This document shows positions 16,083 through 25,520 of a stretch of 64,000 nt of DNA, piece after piece (positions within the stretch are counted from its first letter, which is position 1; every line of letters begins with the position of its first letter). The DNA is from Longimicrobiales bacterium. GTDB taxonomy: Bacteria; Gemmatimonadota; Gemmatimonadetes; Longimicrobiales; Gaopeijiaceae. A program made the translations under genes and the position numbers. The stretch covers positions 558,001 to 622,000 of the forward strand of contig JAQWPM010000012.1 of assembly GCA_029245345.1 (NCBI GenBank), given 5' to 3'. Under the pieces are notes generated by a model. It was not told the origin of the DNA, ran no database searches, and saw nothing but the letters and a program-made list of their open reading frames with translations.

Positions 16083-17966
16083 GTGAGAGGTTTTGCTTCT
16101 TTGCTCGTGATGGTGATGATCGTTCCGCTCATGGCTTTTGGCCCTGACGACCGGACTGCCTCCACACGATGGGCTTTTGTGGTCGGCATTTCTGACTACA
16201 TCAACTTCCCCGACGCCGAAGGCGGCGACCTGCCTGGCGCAGAGCACGACGCGCGCAGCATTCGCGATATGTTGCTCATGAAATACAACGTGCCGGAAGA
16301 GAACATTCTCATGCTTCTCAACCAGGAGGCCACCAGAGCCGCCATGGAAGAGGGCATCACGGGATGGCTCGTCGACAACGCACGGCCCGGCGATCAGATC
16401 ACGATCTTCTTCGCCGGACACGGCTCTCAGATGTGGGATGAAAGTGGCGACGAGGACGACGGGCTGGACGAGACGTTGGCACCCGCGGACGTCGATCCTT
16501 CAAGCACGGAGTTCGACATCAGCGACGACGTGTTCAACGACTGGCTCACCATGCTGCCGTCGGACAATGTGATCGTGTTCCTAGACAACTGTAATTCGGG
16601 GACTGGTACCCGTGCCGTGACCCCGTTCAGTCGAGGCCGACTCTTGGGTCGCGACATCAACACCATCGACAAGCCGTCCACGGTGTCACGCCGTGCATTG
16701 CCGGGCCAAGATGACGAAACTGGCTTCGACGCGGACGGCGCGCGTGTCCTCGAACTGGCCGCAGCCGAGCCGTTCCAGCAGGCTGTAGACGCGTTCTTTC
16801 CCGCCGGCGACGGCCAGGAGCCGTTCCACGGCGGGGCGTTCACGACTCACATGGTGCGTGAACTGTGGCGGGCAGATTCGGACGACACATACGAAGACGC
16901 ATTCCAGAACGCGTACGAAGCACTAAAACGCGCACGCTTCCAGCAAGACCCGCAAATCTCTCAGGACGTCGCCCTGAAGAACTTCCCGATCTTCTTCGTG
17001 GAAGACGGCGACGACGGTATCGTCGAAGGAATGATTCCCATCACGAGCACCAGTGGCTCGACAGCCGAACTGGCGGGCGGAATGGTTCTCGGCTTCACTC
17101 CGGGGTCAGTACTGGAGACTGAAGATGGGGCCAAGCTTGTCGTAGCGACGATCGGCCAGCGCACCACGACAGTAAACGTGGTGGAAGGCTCTGCGAGCGA
17201 GGGAGATCTCGCTCGGCTCGTCGGCTTCCGCTACTCGGATACGCCCCTCCTGGTGAACATCGGTAGCGCAGACTCCGACGCGATCTCTTCGCTGCGGCAA
17301 GCTCTCAATGGCGCAGCCGATGTCCGCCTGATCGAAGAGGAGGACGCATTCAGCCACCTCATCCTAAGACGCCTCGGAAACGAGACACGCGTTGTGGGAG
17401 CCGACGGATTCGTTCGACACGGGGGCCTTCCGGTCGGTTCCGACGCCGGCGCCCCTGTCGCAGACGCACTTTTACGGGAAGCGGCGGCAAGACGCCTCGC
17501 CGACATGGAAAACCCCGGTCAGCAGTACGGAGTGGAGCTCGCGATGACCGAAGGCCGGACATCGTTCGGGCTTGGCGAGACCGTGAGGTTCACCATCAAG
17601 TCAGAACGAGCCGGATATGTCACACTGGTCGACCTCGGTACAGACGGAACGGTCGCGATGCTGCTGCCGAATGGCGACCAGCCGTCCATGCGCATCGAAG
17701 CGGGTGGAACGCTGGACTACCCGAGCGCTGACAGCGGAGTAGACCTCCAATTTCTCGAGCCGGTCGGGCGTGGCATGGTCCGCGCCTTCGTGACCGACGA
17801 GCCGCTCGACATCACGATCGGTTCCGGTGAGACGTACGCATTTGGCGGCTCCGACTTCGCGCAGGTCGTGACGGCTGCGGTGCAGAAGGCAGCCGGCATG
17901 AGCGATGGCGCGGTACGCCTCGACTCGTGGGCTACGGCTTCCATCGTGTACGAGATCACGAACTAG
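16083..17966 (+). CDS. Secreted caspase-family (C14) protein with DUF4384 domain
   Basis: 627 residues. An N-terminal signal segment (LLVMVMIVPLMAFG) suggests export. A caspase-like domain (about 28-320) shows the catalytic dyad His113 in FFAGHGSQ and Cys170 in FLDNCNSGTG, with acidic DESGDEDDGLDETLAP between them as in metacaspases and orthocaspases, so Arg/Lys specificity is likely. A middle beta-rich region follows and a DUF4384 domain (about 480-585, FGLGETVRFTIKSERAGYVT and MLLPNG). Substrate unknown. It sits between the MBL hydrolase and the CHASE2 cyclase in one operon. Confidence 0.87.
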   Translation: MRGFASLLVMVMIVPLMAFGPDDRTASTRWAFVVGISDYINFPDAEGGDLPGAEHDARSIRDMLLMKYNVPEENILMLLNQEATRAAMEEGITGWLVDNARPGDQITIFFAGHGSQMWDESGDEDDGLDETLAPADVDPSSTEFDISDDVFNDWLTMLPSDNVIVFLDNCNSGTGTRAVTPFSRGRLLGRDINTIDKPSTVSRRALPGQDDETGFDADGARVLELAAAEPFQQAVDAFFPAGDGQEPFHGGAFTTHMVRELWRADSDDTYEDAFQNAYEALKRARFQQDPQISQDVALKNFPIFFVEDGDDGIVEGMIPITSTSGSTAELAGGMVLGFTPGSVLETEDGAKLVVATIGQRTTTVNVVEGSASEGDLARLVGFRYSDTPLLVNIGSADSDAISSLRQALNGAADVRLIEEEDAFSHLILRRLGNETRVVGADGFVRHGGLPVGSDAGAPVADALLREAAARRLADMENPGQQYGVELAMTEGRTSFGLGETVRFTIKSERAGYVTLVDLGTDGTVAMLLPNGDQPSMRIEAGGTLDYPSADSGVDLQFLEPVGRGMVRAFVTDEPLDITIGSGETYAFGGSDFAQVVTAAVQKAAGMSDGAVRLDSWATASIVYEITN

Positions 17967-18019
17967 GTAATGGCCGAACTAGGCCGATCCAAGATCGGCG
18001 ACCAGGGCCAGGAACGGCT

Positions 18020-20302
18020 GTGAAATACCGTCGATTCCTGGCCCTGGCCCTCATCGTCGTTGTGTCCGCAGGCTTGGCGACGCTGTCGGAAACCTTCGGC
18101 GGCCTAACTGGCGTGGAGCAGCTAGAGAATCGGCTTCTCGACGCACGCCAACGGACGACTGAGGAGTCCTTCCAATCTGGGGTGGGTGAACGGGCGTCGG
18201 ACAGCGACGTCGTCATGGTGTTGTTCGACGACTACACGGTCATGGACGAATTCGATGGCTGGGCATGGTACTCGCCGGCCTCGCGCGCCCACATCGCCGA
18301 GGTCATCGACGCCCTCGCGGGGGCGGGTGCACGCACCATCGGACTCGATGTCTTTCTAGACAAGCTCTACCACCCACGGCTGAAAGCGATTGAAGATGGT
18401 GACGGCCTGCTGCAAGCTGCAATCGAGCGTGCGGGCAACGTCGTACTCGTCACCCCAATCCAGGTCACGGACTCTGGGCCAGTATCGTTCCCCCCACACC
18501 CCTACTTCGCCGACGTAGCCGCGGATATCGGGACGGCTGAATTCCCGACCGCGTTCGAGACGTTCCGCTCCGGCACTCTCGCCGCTCGGTCTGCAGGCAC
18601 GCTGGAGCCGTCGTTCGCGCTCGCGATGTACGGCCACTACAAGGGCTTCGACGTCGACTCACTCTTGCTGGAAACGCGCAAGTTGGGACGGGTCCCGATT
18701 CCCGGGATGCCGGACAACGTAGGGAGGGTTCCGGGAGATTGGTTTGAAGAAAATGCTGCCTCAGAAAGCAACGTAATCCCCTTCATGATCCGTTATGTCG
18801 GGCCGCCATCGAGCTCAGTAGAGGGTGGTCCGCCGGGCACGTTCCAAACGTTCGGATCGTTCTTCGTGCCACTCACCGCAGCCTTCCTGCCGGAGGCGTT
18901 CGAGGACAAAGTCGTCCTGATCGGGACCGGTTGGCACGATGAAGACAAGTTCCGGACGCCGTTTTACGGTTTCGAATACTCCCCTCTGCCAGATACGACA
19001 GCGACCGTAGCCCAGGGATCAGCGGCAGTCACCGCAACTGAACAATACAGCTGGATGTACGGTGTTGAGATCCATGCCAATTCAGTGCAAAACATGTTGG
19101 ACGGGGAGTACGTGACGCCGCTCAGTGACACGAAGGAAATCTTCCTTCTTTTGTTCGCTGCCCTGCTCACCGGTGGCATCACATTCTGGCTGGGGCCCGG
19201 GTGGGGCGGCGCAACGACGATCTGCGCAGTCCTAGGTCTGATGATCTACGCGTTCTGGGCTTGGACCGGGAGCGCATATGGACCCGGAGTCACCTACTTC
19301 TCTCTTGGAGAGCGATTCACCTGGGTCCCGATCGTTCTCCCTGCTCTGTCGGCCATCTTCTCCTATGTCAACTCGTCCGCTTACGTGGCGGTTATTGAGG
19401 GGAAAGAGAGGCGCTTCATTCAGGGCGCATTCGGTAAATACGTTTCGCCAGACGTCGTCGCGGACCTGGCAAACAACCCAGGGCAGCTTCAACTCGGCGG
19501 TCAAAAACGAGACCTGTCGATTCTGTTTTCAGATCTCGCCGGATTCACGACGCTCTCCGAACGGATGGACCCCGCCGACCTCCTGGCACATCTCAACGAG
19601 TATCTCACTGAGATGACCCAAGTCGTCATGGACGAAGAAGGCACGCTCGACAAATACATCGGTGACGCCATCATGGCGTTCTGGAACGCCCCGCGTGATG
19701 TGCCGGACCATGCAAACAAAGCGCTTCGGACGATGATCCTGTCTCAGCGAAAAATGGGCGAACTCAATCGACGCTGGGCTGCGAACGACCCCGACCACGA
19801 AGATCTGGTTGTCAGAATCGGTGTGAACACCGGTGAGGTCGTCGTTGGCAACGTGGGCGGTGAGAACCGATTCGATTATTCCGCAATCGGGGATGCAGTG
19901 AACCTGGCTGCCCGGCTGGAGCCCGCGAACAAGTCGTATGACACATTGAATATGTGCTCACAATTCACGCTGGATGCCGCTGACACCAACGCTTTTCGCA
20001 TTCGCGAGCTCGACCTGATCGCGGTGAAGGGCAAGAAAAAGCCGGTTCAGGTGTATGAAGTGCTGGAGTTGACCGGAGTGGCCCTCCCAGACGCGAAAGA
20101 GAAAGCAGTTGCGGCGTACGACCTTGGGATGACAGCGTACAAGAAGCACGATTGGACCTCGGCCCGAGACCAGTTCCTAGCCGGACTCGCGGCATGCCCT
20201 GACGATGGTCCGTGTCGGGTGTACGCGGAGAGGTGTGCTGCACACCTTGAAGATCCGCCGCCGCCCGATTGGGATTTCGTGGTGCGACGGACGACAAAGT
20301 AG
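18020..20302 (+). CDS. CHASE2-domain class III adenylate cyclase
   Basis: About 760 residues from GTG 18020 (CAGGA seven bases upstream). Layout: an N-terminal membrane anchor, an extracytoplasmic CHASE2 sensor (about 35-340), two or three membrane helices (about 370-460), then the cyclase domain (about 495-680). The cyclase keeps both metal Asp residues (Asp505 in FSDLAGFT, Asp549 in KYIGDAIMAFW), Lys545, Asn628 and Arg632; the adenine-contact position is Ser621 in DYSAIGD, as in class IIIb adenylate cyclases. The C-terminus adds a short TPR-like segment. It would make cAMP in response to an envelope signal, plausibly read by the cNMP-binding protein at 13261-14439. Confidence 0.9.
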   Translation: MKYRRFLALALIVVVSAGLATLSETFGGLTGVEQLENRLLDARQRTTEESFQSGVGERASDSDVVMVLFDDYTVMDEFDGWAWYSPASRAHIAEVIDALAGAGARTIGLDVFLDKLYHPRLKAIEDGDGLLQAAIERAGNVVLVTPIQVTDSGPVSFPPHPYFADVAADIGTAEFPTAFETFRSGTLAARSAGTLEPSFALAMYGHYKGFDVDSLLLETRKLGRVPIPGMPDNVGRVPGDWFEENAASESNVIPFMIRYVGPPSSSVEGGPPGTFQTFGSFFVPLTAAFLPEAFEDKVVLIGTGWHDEDKFRTPFYGFEYSPLPDTTATVAQGSAAVTATEQYSWMYGVEIHANSVQNMLDGEYVTPLSDTKEIFLLLFAALLTGGITFWLGPGWGGATTICAVLGLMIYAFWAWTGSAYGPGVTYFSLGERFTWVPIVLPALSAIFSYVNSSAYVAVIEGKERRFIQGAFGKYVSPDVVADLANNPGQLQLGGQKRDLSILFSDLAGFTTLSERMDPADLLAHLNEYLTEMTQVVMDEEGTLDKYIGDAIMAFWNAPRDVPDHANKALRTMILSQRKMGELNRRWAANDPDHEDLVVRIGVNTGEVVVGNVGGENRFDYSAIGDAVNLAARLEPANKSYDTLNMCSQFTLDAADTNAFRIRELDLIAVKGKKKPVQVYEVLELTGVALPDAKEKAVAAYDLGMTAYKKHDWTSARDQFLAGLAACPDDGPCRVYAERCAAHLEDPPPPDWDFVVRRTTK

Positions 20303-20362
20303 AAGATTAGATAGATAGGGGACCAGCCCTCGGCTGACCCGTTAAAAGAAGTGGAGAGGAAA

Positions 20363-21286
20363 ATGCGGAAGTTCCTACACATGCTCGTCGGTATCTCCCT
20401 CGTGGCCGCTGCACCTTTGGCTGCTCAAGACTCTCCGGCGGCGTTGATCATTCGCGTCCAAGGGGATGTTCAGATACGTCAGGGAGGCGCAGCTCCTGGA
20501 CCGGCGACAGCCGGTGCTCGGCTGTCGGTTGGCGACGAAGTTCTTCCCGGCACCGGCGCTCGTGCGACGCTCATCGTGCCATCAGGCGCCACTCAACAGA
20601 TCACGGAAGCGACCACCGTCAGGGCTCCTCAGGGAGGCACGACGGGTGACCTGTTCCAGCGCGCCATGGCTACGCTCGCTCAGGCCGCTTCCACGGACGC
20701 GACCGCTGGAGGGCGTCAGGGCATGATCCGGCCGATTCCTGGACAAACCGCGCTCGTCCTTCCGCGAAACGGACTGACCATCAACTCAGACCGGCCGACT
20801 TTTGTGTGGACCGCCAGTGAGGGCCAGATCTACGAACTGATGCTCAGGAAGGTCGACGGCGGACGCCCTGAGATTTTTGAAATTGGCACAGACACGACCT
20901 GGACATATCCCGACGATCTCGAACCGCTCGAGTTCGGCGCAACGTATTCATGGACGATTTTTGTAGGGGGAAGAAGGGGTGGCCGACCGCTGCCCCAGCA
21001 GGAATTCCGTGTCATCGACATCGTCGCATTCGCCGAACTGACCTCGTTTATGGACGAGATCCAACTCCTGGGTCTCGACCCGATGGACGACGGGCTCTTC
21101 CTGACAGTGGTCGCACTCCGTGACCTAGAACTGTTCTACGACGCCGATCAGGCCATGAATGACCTCGAGGGCCAAGGTGGCATGAGTGGCGACCTCTACA
21201 TGCTGCGTGGTGAGATCCTCAACACGTTGGGCCGCGAGGCCGATGCACGTGTTGCGTTCGACAAGGCTGACGCAATAATGCGATGA
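20363..21286 (+). CDS. FecR-like secreted protein
   Basis: 307 residues from ATG 20363, with GGAGAGG directly upstream. A signal peptide (SLVAAAPLAAQ) is followed by a FecR-type beta domain: VQGDVQIRQGG, GARLSVGDEVLPGTGARATL and VPSGATQQI. The middle (about 130-225) resembles an FN3/Ig strand set (RPTFVWTASEGQIYELML, ATYSWTIFVGG), and the C-terminus has a TPR-like helical pair. FecR-domain proteins beside CHASE2 cyclases are a recurrent partnership; periplasmic sensing is inferred. The stop overlaps the next start (ATGA). Confidence 0.82.
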   Translation: MRKFLHMLVGISLVAAAPLAAQDSPAALIIRVQGDVQIRQGGAAPGPATAGARLSVGDEVLPGTGARATLIVPSGATQQITEATTVRAPQGGTTGDLFQRAMATLAQAASTDATAGGRQGMIRPIPGQTALVLPRNGLTINSDRPTFVWTASEGQIYELMLRKVDGGRPEIFEIGTDTTWTYPDDLEPLEFGATYSWTIFVGGRRGGRPLPQQEFRVIDIVAFAELTSFMDEIQLLGLDPMDDGLFLTVVALRDLELFYDADQAMNDLEGQGGMSGDLYMLRGEILNTLGREADARVAFDKADAIMR

Positions 21287-22926
21287 GTGACAACAACGGG
21301 AACGACATATCGCTTCAGCAGGAGCTGGAACGAACCCGAGAGGAGTTGACTCAGGCGCGGTCCGCACTCCGCGAGTTGAACAAGATCGGGATGGCACTCA
21401 TGAGCGAGCGCGATCCCGATCGGCTCTTGGGGCTGATTCTGACCCAGGCTCGCACTCTGACCGGGTCAGACGCTGGCAGCCTCTACCTCGTCGAGGAAGA
21501 CGCCTATGGAAAGGACGTACTCCACTTCCTCCGGAGCCAGAACGACACACTACCGGAGTTGTCGACGCCCAATTTCACGCTTCCACTCGACGACCGCAGT
21601 ATCGCCGGCTATGCGGCCCTAACAGCCGAGCCCCTCCTGATCGACGACGTGTATGAGATCCCCGCCCACACGCCGTACGGCTTCAACAAGGGATTCGACG
21701 AGGCGAATGGATACCGTGCCAAGTCGATGCTCACCGTCCCGATGGTCGATCACAAAGACCGTACGGTAGGTGTGCTCCAACTCATCAATCGCAAGACCGA
21801 GCCGAGCGCGGAGATCCGTACGGACGAGGACGCGGACAAGTGGGTCCTGCCCTACTCCGAGCGAGAAGTGAACATCGTGTCGTCGCTAGCAGGGCAGGCA
21901 GCCGTCTCGATCGAAAACGGCCAGCTATACCAGGACATCGAAAACCTCCTGGAAGGCTTCATCAAGGCGAGTGTCACCGCGATCGACCGAAGAGACCCCG
22001 CGACATCCGGGCACTCCGTTCGAGTCACGGAGCTCACATGCGATACCGCCGAAGTCATCAATCAACAGACGGAGGGGCCGTTCGCCGACGCCAGCTTCAC
22101 TGCCGAGGAGATGAAACAGCTGCGTTATGCCGGACTGTTGCACGACTTCGGTAAAATCGGGGTGCGAGAGGCGACCCTCGTGAAGGAGATGAAGTTGCCT
22201 CCCCAGATGGAAGCACGCGTCGAGAGTCGCTTCGGCCTCATCAAGAAGACTCTGGAAGCCGACGCAGCGAACGCGAAGGCCTTGACGCTGCAGGCCGCCA
22301 CGGGCCCAACGAGTGCCGGGGACGAGCTACCCGAGATCGAGGCGAAGCTGCAGGAAGATCTCGAGACACTCCGCCAGTACCGCGAGGCCGTCGAGCAAGC
22401 CAACATCCCACGGGTTCTCGACGAAGACGCAGCGGGAATCCTCAAGGACATCGCGAAGCGCAAATTCGTTGATCCGGATGGAAACGAGCAGACGTATATC
22501 ACCGCGGACGAGCTCCACTTCCTCTCTATCAAACGTGGCACGCTCGATGAAGCGGAGAGGAAAGAAATCGAGTCCCACGTGGTGCACTCGTACGACTTCC
22601 TACTCAACATCCCGTGGACGGACGAACTGTCACGAATCGCTGAGATCGTTCGCGGCCACCATGAGAAATTGAACGGAAAGGGATACCCCGACGGCGTAAC
22701 CAAAGAGGCCCTGTCGCTCGAAACCCGCATCATGACCGTGTGCGATATTTTCGACGCCCTGACCGCGTCCGATAGGCCTTACAAGAAAGCAATGCCCGTC
22801 GAGAAGGCACTCCAGATTCTCCGATGGGAAGCCGAGGAGGGCGGCTTGGAGTCAAACATCGTCGAGCTCTTCGCAGAACATCAGATCTACAAGAAGGTCC
22901 TCGAAAAGGACTGGCGCGAGTTCTAG
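21283..22926 (+). CDS. GAF/HD-GYP-domain phosphodiesterase-like protein
   Basis: 547 residues, no signal peptide. A short coiled coil (about 8-35), a GAF domain (about 40-210, with ITQARTLTGSDAGSLYLVEE-like and AKSMLTVPMVDHKDRTVGVL patterns), then HD-GYP: SGHSVRVTEL, LLHDFGKIGVRE, HHEKLNGKGYPDG and MTVCDIFDALTASDRPYKK. HD-GYP proteins hydrolyse cyclic di-GMP. Unusually, about 110 residues of charged helices are inserted between the HD motif and the segment before GYP. It is the last gene of the operon, overlapping the FecR gene by four bases. Confidence 0.87.
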   Translation: MSDNNGNDISLQQELERTREELTQARSALRELNKIGMALMSERDPDRLLGLILTQARTLTGSDAGSLYLVEEDAYGKDVLHFLRSQNDTLPELSTPNFTLPLDDRSIAGYAALTAEPLLIDDVYEIPAHTPYGFNKGFDEANGYRAKSMLTVPMVDHKDRTVGVLQLINRKTEPSAEIRTDEDADKWVLPYSEREVNIVSSLAGQAAVSIENGQLYQDIENLLEGFIKASVTAIDRRDPATSGHSVRVTELTCDTAEVINQQTEGPFADASFTAEEMKQLRYAGLLHDFGKIGVREATLVKEMKLPPQMEARVESRFGLIKKTLEADAANAKALTLQAATGPTSAGDELPEIEAKLQEDLETLRQYREAVEQANIPRVLDEDAAGILKDIAKRKFVDPDGNEQTYITADELHFLSIKRGTLDEAERKEIESHVVHSYDFLLNIPWTDELSRIAEIVRGHHEKLNGKGYPDGVTKEALSLETRIMTVCDIFDALTASDRPYKKAMPVEKALQILRWEAEEGGLESNIVELFAEHQIYKKVLEKDWREF

Positions 22927-22934
22927 ACCCGCTA

Positions 22935-23963
22935 CTACCGGCGGATGTACTTCCTCAGCATGCGCGGCCCGACTTCGGCTCCATACACGTTCCCCATGGC
23001 ATCGACGGCGACGCCCTCCGCCCCGCTCGTACCGGAGTTATCTTGGTCCGGCTCGGGATCGGGGATGAAGGCCGTCACCCACCCGGTCTTCGCGTCGCCA
23101 ATATAGATGCCGCGCTTCCATCCCGGATTCCGCCGCATGTTGGACTCGGAGTCTGCAGCGTAGAGCACGTCGTCCTTGATGAAGATGCCGCTCAATCTGC
23201 TGAACTGCGTCCAGGTCGCGAGGTGCGCGCCTTCCTGGTCGAAGATCTGGATCCGGTTGTTGTAGCGATCCGCAACGAACAACCTGCCGTCTGAATCCAT
23301 AGCAAGGCCGTGCGGTTCGTCGAACTCACCGGTGCCTCCCCCCGTTGTGCCCCACTCCAGGAGGAAGTTGCCCTCCGCATCGAACTTCATGATGCGATTG
23401 TTGGCCTCGCCGCGACCTCGATGCCCGTCCGCCACGAAGATGCTCCCGTCCGACGCGACATAGACATCGTTCGGTCTGGTGAAACGCTGCCGGTCCGTCC
23501 CGGCCACGCCGTCCTCACCAAGTGTCATGAGCAACTCACCTTCCGCGCTGAACTTGAGCACGACGTGCCCGCGCCCTTCCGGCGTCTCACCGAAGCCCAC
23601 GGCGTCCGCAATCCAAACGTTGCCCTCGGTGTCGACGTGCATCCCGTGGGGCCACACTACCTGACCCGCCCCGAAGCTGGCTAGAAGGTTGCCGTCGAGG
23701 TCATAGCGGAGAATCGGATCGACGTCCGAGTCCTCGCACGAATTCGCGCCGCACCGGTCGGCCACCCAGATGGACATTCCATCGGGAGCCGGATAGACGG
23801 CGCTCGTCGAGCCCCATGTACGCCCATCAGGGAGTTCAGCCCAAACTCCCTCGACAGTTTCATAGGGGTTTGGAGCCGTCATTTGGGCTGTCAGGCCCTC
23901 AGCTGCGGGGACTGCAAGCATCAGTGAGGCGACAGCCGCACCAAGACGAAGCGAACGGGTCAT
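22935..23963 (-). CDS. Secreted NHL/six-bladed beta-propeller protein
   Basis: 342 residues from ATG 23963, which has GGAGG seven bases upstream; the longer frame from 24008 is not needed. After a signal peptide (VASLMLAVPAAEGLTAQ) come NHL-type blades: VWPHGMHVDTEGNVWIADA, FTRPNDVYVASDGSIFVADG, FDEPHGLAMDSDGRLFVADR and GAEGVAVDAMGNVYGAEVG. The pair Cys-Gly-Ala-Asn-Ser-Cys near residue 75 may form a disulfide. The pattern resembles peptidylglycine lyase-like and other NHL proteins; no activity can be assigned. It converges with the HD-GYP gene (8-base gap). Confidence 0.82.
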   Translation of the reverse strand: MTRSLRLGAAVASLMLAVPAAEGLTAQMTAPNPYETVEGVWAELPDGRTWGSTSAVYPAPDGMSIWVADRCGANSCEDSDVDPILRYDLDGNLLASFGAGQVVWPHGMHVDTEGNVWIADAVGFGETPEGRGHVVLKFSAEGELLMTLGEDGVAGTDRQRFTRPNDVYVASDGSIFVADGHRGRGEANNRIMKFDAEGNFLLEWGTTGGGTGEFDEPHGLAMDSDGRLFVADRYNNRIQIFDQEGAHLATWTQFSRLSGIFIKDDVLYAADSESNMRRNPGWKRGIYIGDAKTGWVTAFIPDPEPDQDNSGTSGAEGVAVDAMGNVYGAEVGPRMLRKYIRR

Positions 23964-24042
23964 GCCAATACCTCCAACGGAGTGTTCAACGTGCATGATC
24001 AAGGGCAATAGAGTGGGGACGCAGCCGTATCCGCGCCAGGAA

Positions 24043-25380
24043 TCAGGGGGTGCCTACCCGACGCCGGTCGACCCAAGCGTAGCCGAGTCGCATGATCCAG
24101 GCCGCCCCAAACACGATCAGTCCGAGCATCATCCAACGGAGTGCTGCCGCAGCAAACACAGCGTCTAGGGCTGGCGCGCGGAAGGTGAAGCGTAAGAGCC
24201 CGCTCCCCCTCTCGAGCATCCAGTGCCACCCGGTGTGAGCAAGGACTGCTGACAGCACCATGATCCCCGCAACCTCCGGGAGGACTTTGCGGAAGAGAAG
24301 CCCAAGCAAGGGTACTGTAACCGCCAAGACAAAAAGCTGACCGAGTTCGACCCCCACGTTGAAGGAGAGCAACGACGTGATCAGATGTGTCCCCGCGAAT
24401 TGCAGTGATTCAGACAGCGCGAAAGAAAATCCGAAGCCGTGCACGAGCCCGAAGCCGAACGCGATCATCCATCGCCTGGCGAGCTTGGCCCCAAGGATGT
24501 TCTCGAACGCCATGAAGACGATCGACAGAGCGATTAGCGTCTCGATTAGCGGCGGAAACCAGAGAGCGTCGGGGGCCAATCCAAGCGCCGAAGCGATGAG
24601 CGTTATGGAGTGGGCCACAGTGAACGCTGTGACGATCGGCACGAGGCTCCAGAAGCTCCTGAATGGCACCACCAGACAGAAGAGGAACAGGAGGTGGTCA
24701 ATGCCATCCAGGATGTGGCTGAAGCCCAGAGAGACGAACCGCAACGCCGCCTGATGCCACCGTGGATCGAGCCGGACGACCCCGGGATCTCCGGAGTACT
24801 GGAACGCCCTCTCGGCCCCTCCCGGGGGCAAGAATCGGAGCACCGTCACGGTCCGAAGTCCCAAGTGTGCCATTCGGGCATCGATCGAAAAGTCGGATGA
24901 CTCGGAGGCAATGGGTACTTCGAAGAGCACGTCCAGCATGGCTTGGCCAGGAGGCAGCTCTACGTCGTTCGTGAGCCTGGGCGCAGCCATATGCTCCAAT
25001 GCAACATCGTAGCTGGAGAAAGAACGATCACTCGGCGCCGATATACGGGCAGCAACGAACTCGACCTCTTGCAGGGCAATGCCATTTTCTTGGAAGCCGA
25101 CGTACTCCCCGATCCACTGCATCGCCGCATCTCGAATCAACTGATCTACCTGGTCAATTTGCAGGTACCCTGGGCCCTCCACGGGGAACTCATAGTCCCG
25201 CATCGCAGCCAAGGGAGCTCGCACCAGGAAGCGGAGCATGGAGCCCTCAGGCTTCACGAACGCTTGGACTGTGACATCCGCGGGGATCTCGTGGGCTTCC
25301 GGCCACGAGGGCACCAAGAGCACGAGCGCAACGACGATCGCCGCGATGCGCCGCGATCGCGTGGTATCAGGAATACTCAT
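24043..25380 (-). CDS. HupE/UreJ_2-family membrane protein
   Basis: About 445 residues. A signal peptide (VVALVLLVPSWPEAHE) leads to an exported domain of about 180 residues, then seven or so membrane helices with family motifs GFSHILDGIDHLLFLF, TAFTVAHSITL, FGFGLVHGFGFS and FNVGVELGQL. HupE/UreJ proteins are associated with nickel or other metal handling, but the role of the long-N-terminus branch is unknown, and no hydrogenase or urease gene is near. The start is uncertain: ATG 25380 lacks a good ribosome site and the frame is open to 25422. Confidence 0.8.
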   Translation of the reverse strand: MSIPDTTRSRRIAAIVVALVLLVPSWPEAHEIPADVTVQAFVKPEGSMLRFLVRAPLAAMRDYEFPVEGPGYLQIDQVDQLIRDAAMQWIGEYVGFQENGIALQEVEFVAARISAPSDRSFSSYDVALEHMAAPRLTNDVELPPGQAMLDVLFEVPIASESSDFSIDARMAHLGLRTVTVLRFLPPGGAERAFQYSGDPGVVRLDPRWHQAALRFVSLGFSHILDGIDHLLFLFCLVVPFRSFWSLVPIVTAFTVAHSITLIASALGLAPDALWFPPLIETLIALSIVFMAFENILGAKLARRWMIAFGFGLVHGFGFSFALSESLQFAGTHLITSLLSFNVGVELGQLFVLAVTVPLLGLLFRKVLPEVAGIMVLSAVLAHTGWHWMLERGSGLLRFTFRAPALDAVFAAAALRWMMLGLIVFGAAWIMRLGYAWVDRRRVGTP

Positions 25381-25520
25381 GCGAACATGGTGAGTGTCGA
25401 AGGGATCTTCGGCTAGCCCCACGTGTCGGCGTCCTCACCCCGATTGCAGGAAGTCGGCACGGTGCGTAGCCTATCCACGCACTCATACAATCTGTCCTGC
25501 TGTTCGCTCATTGGAGAAGG

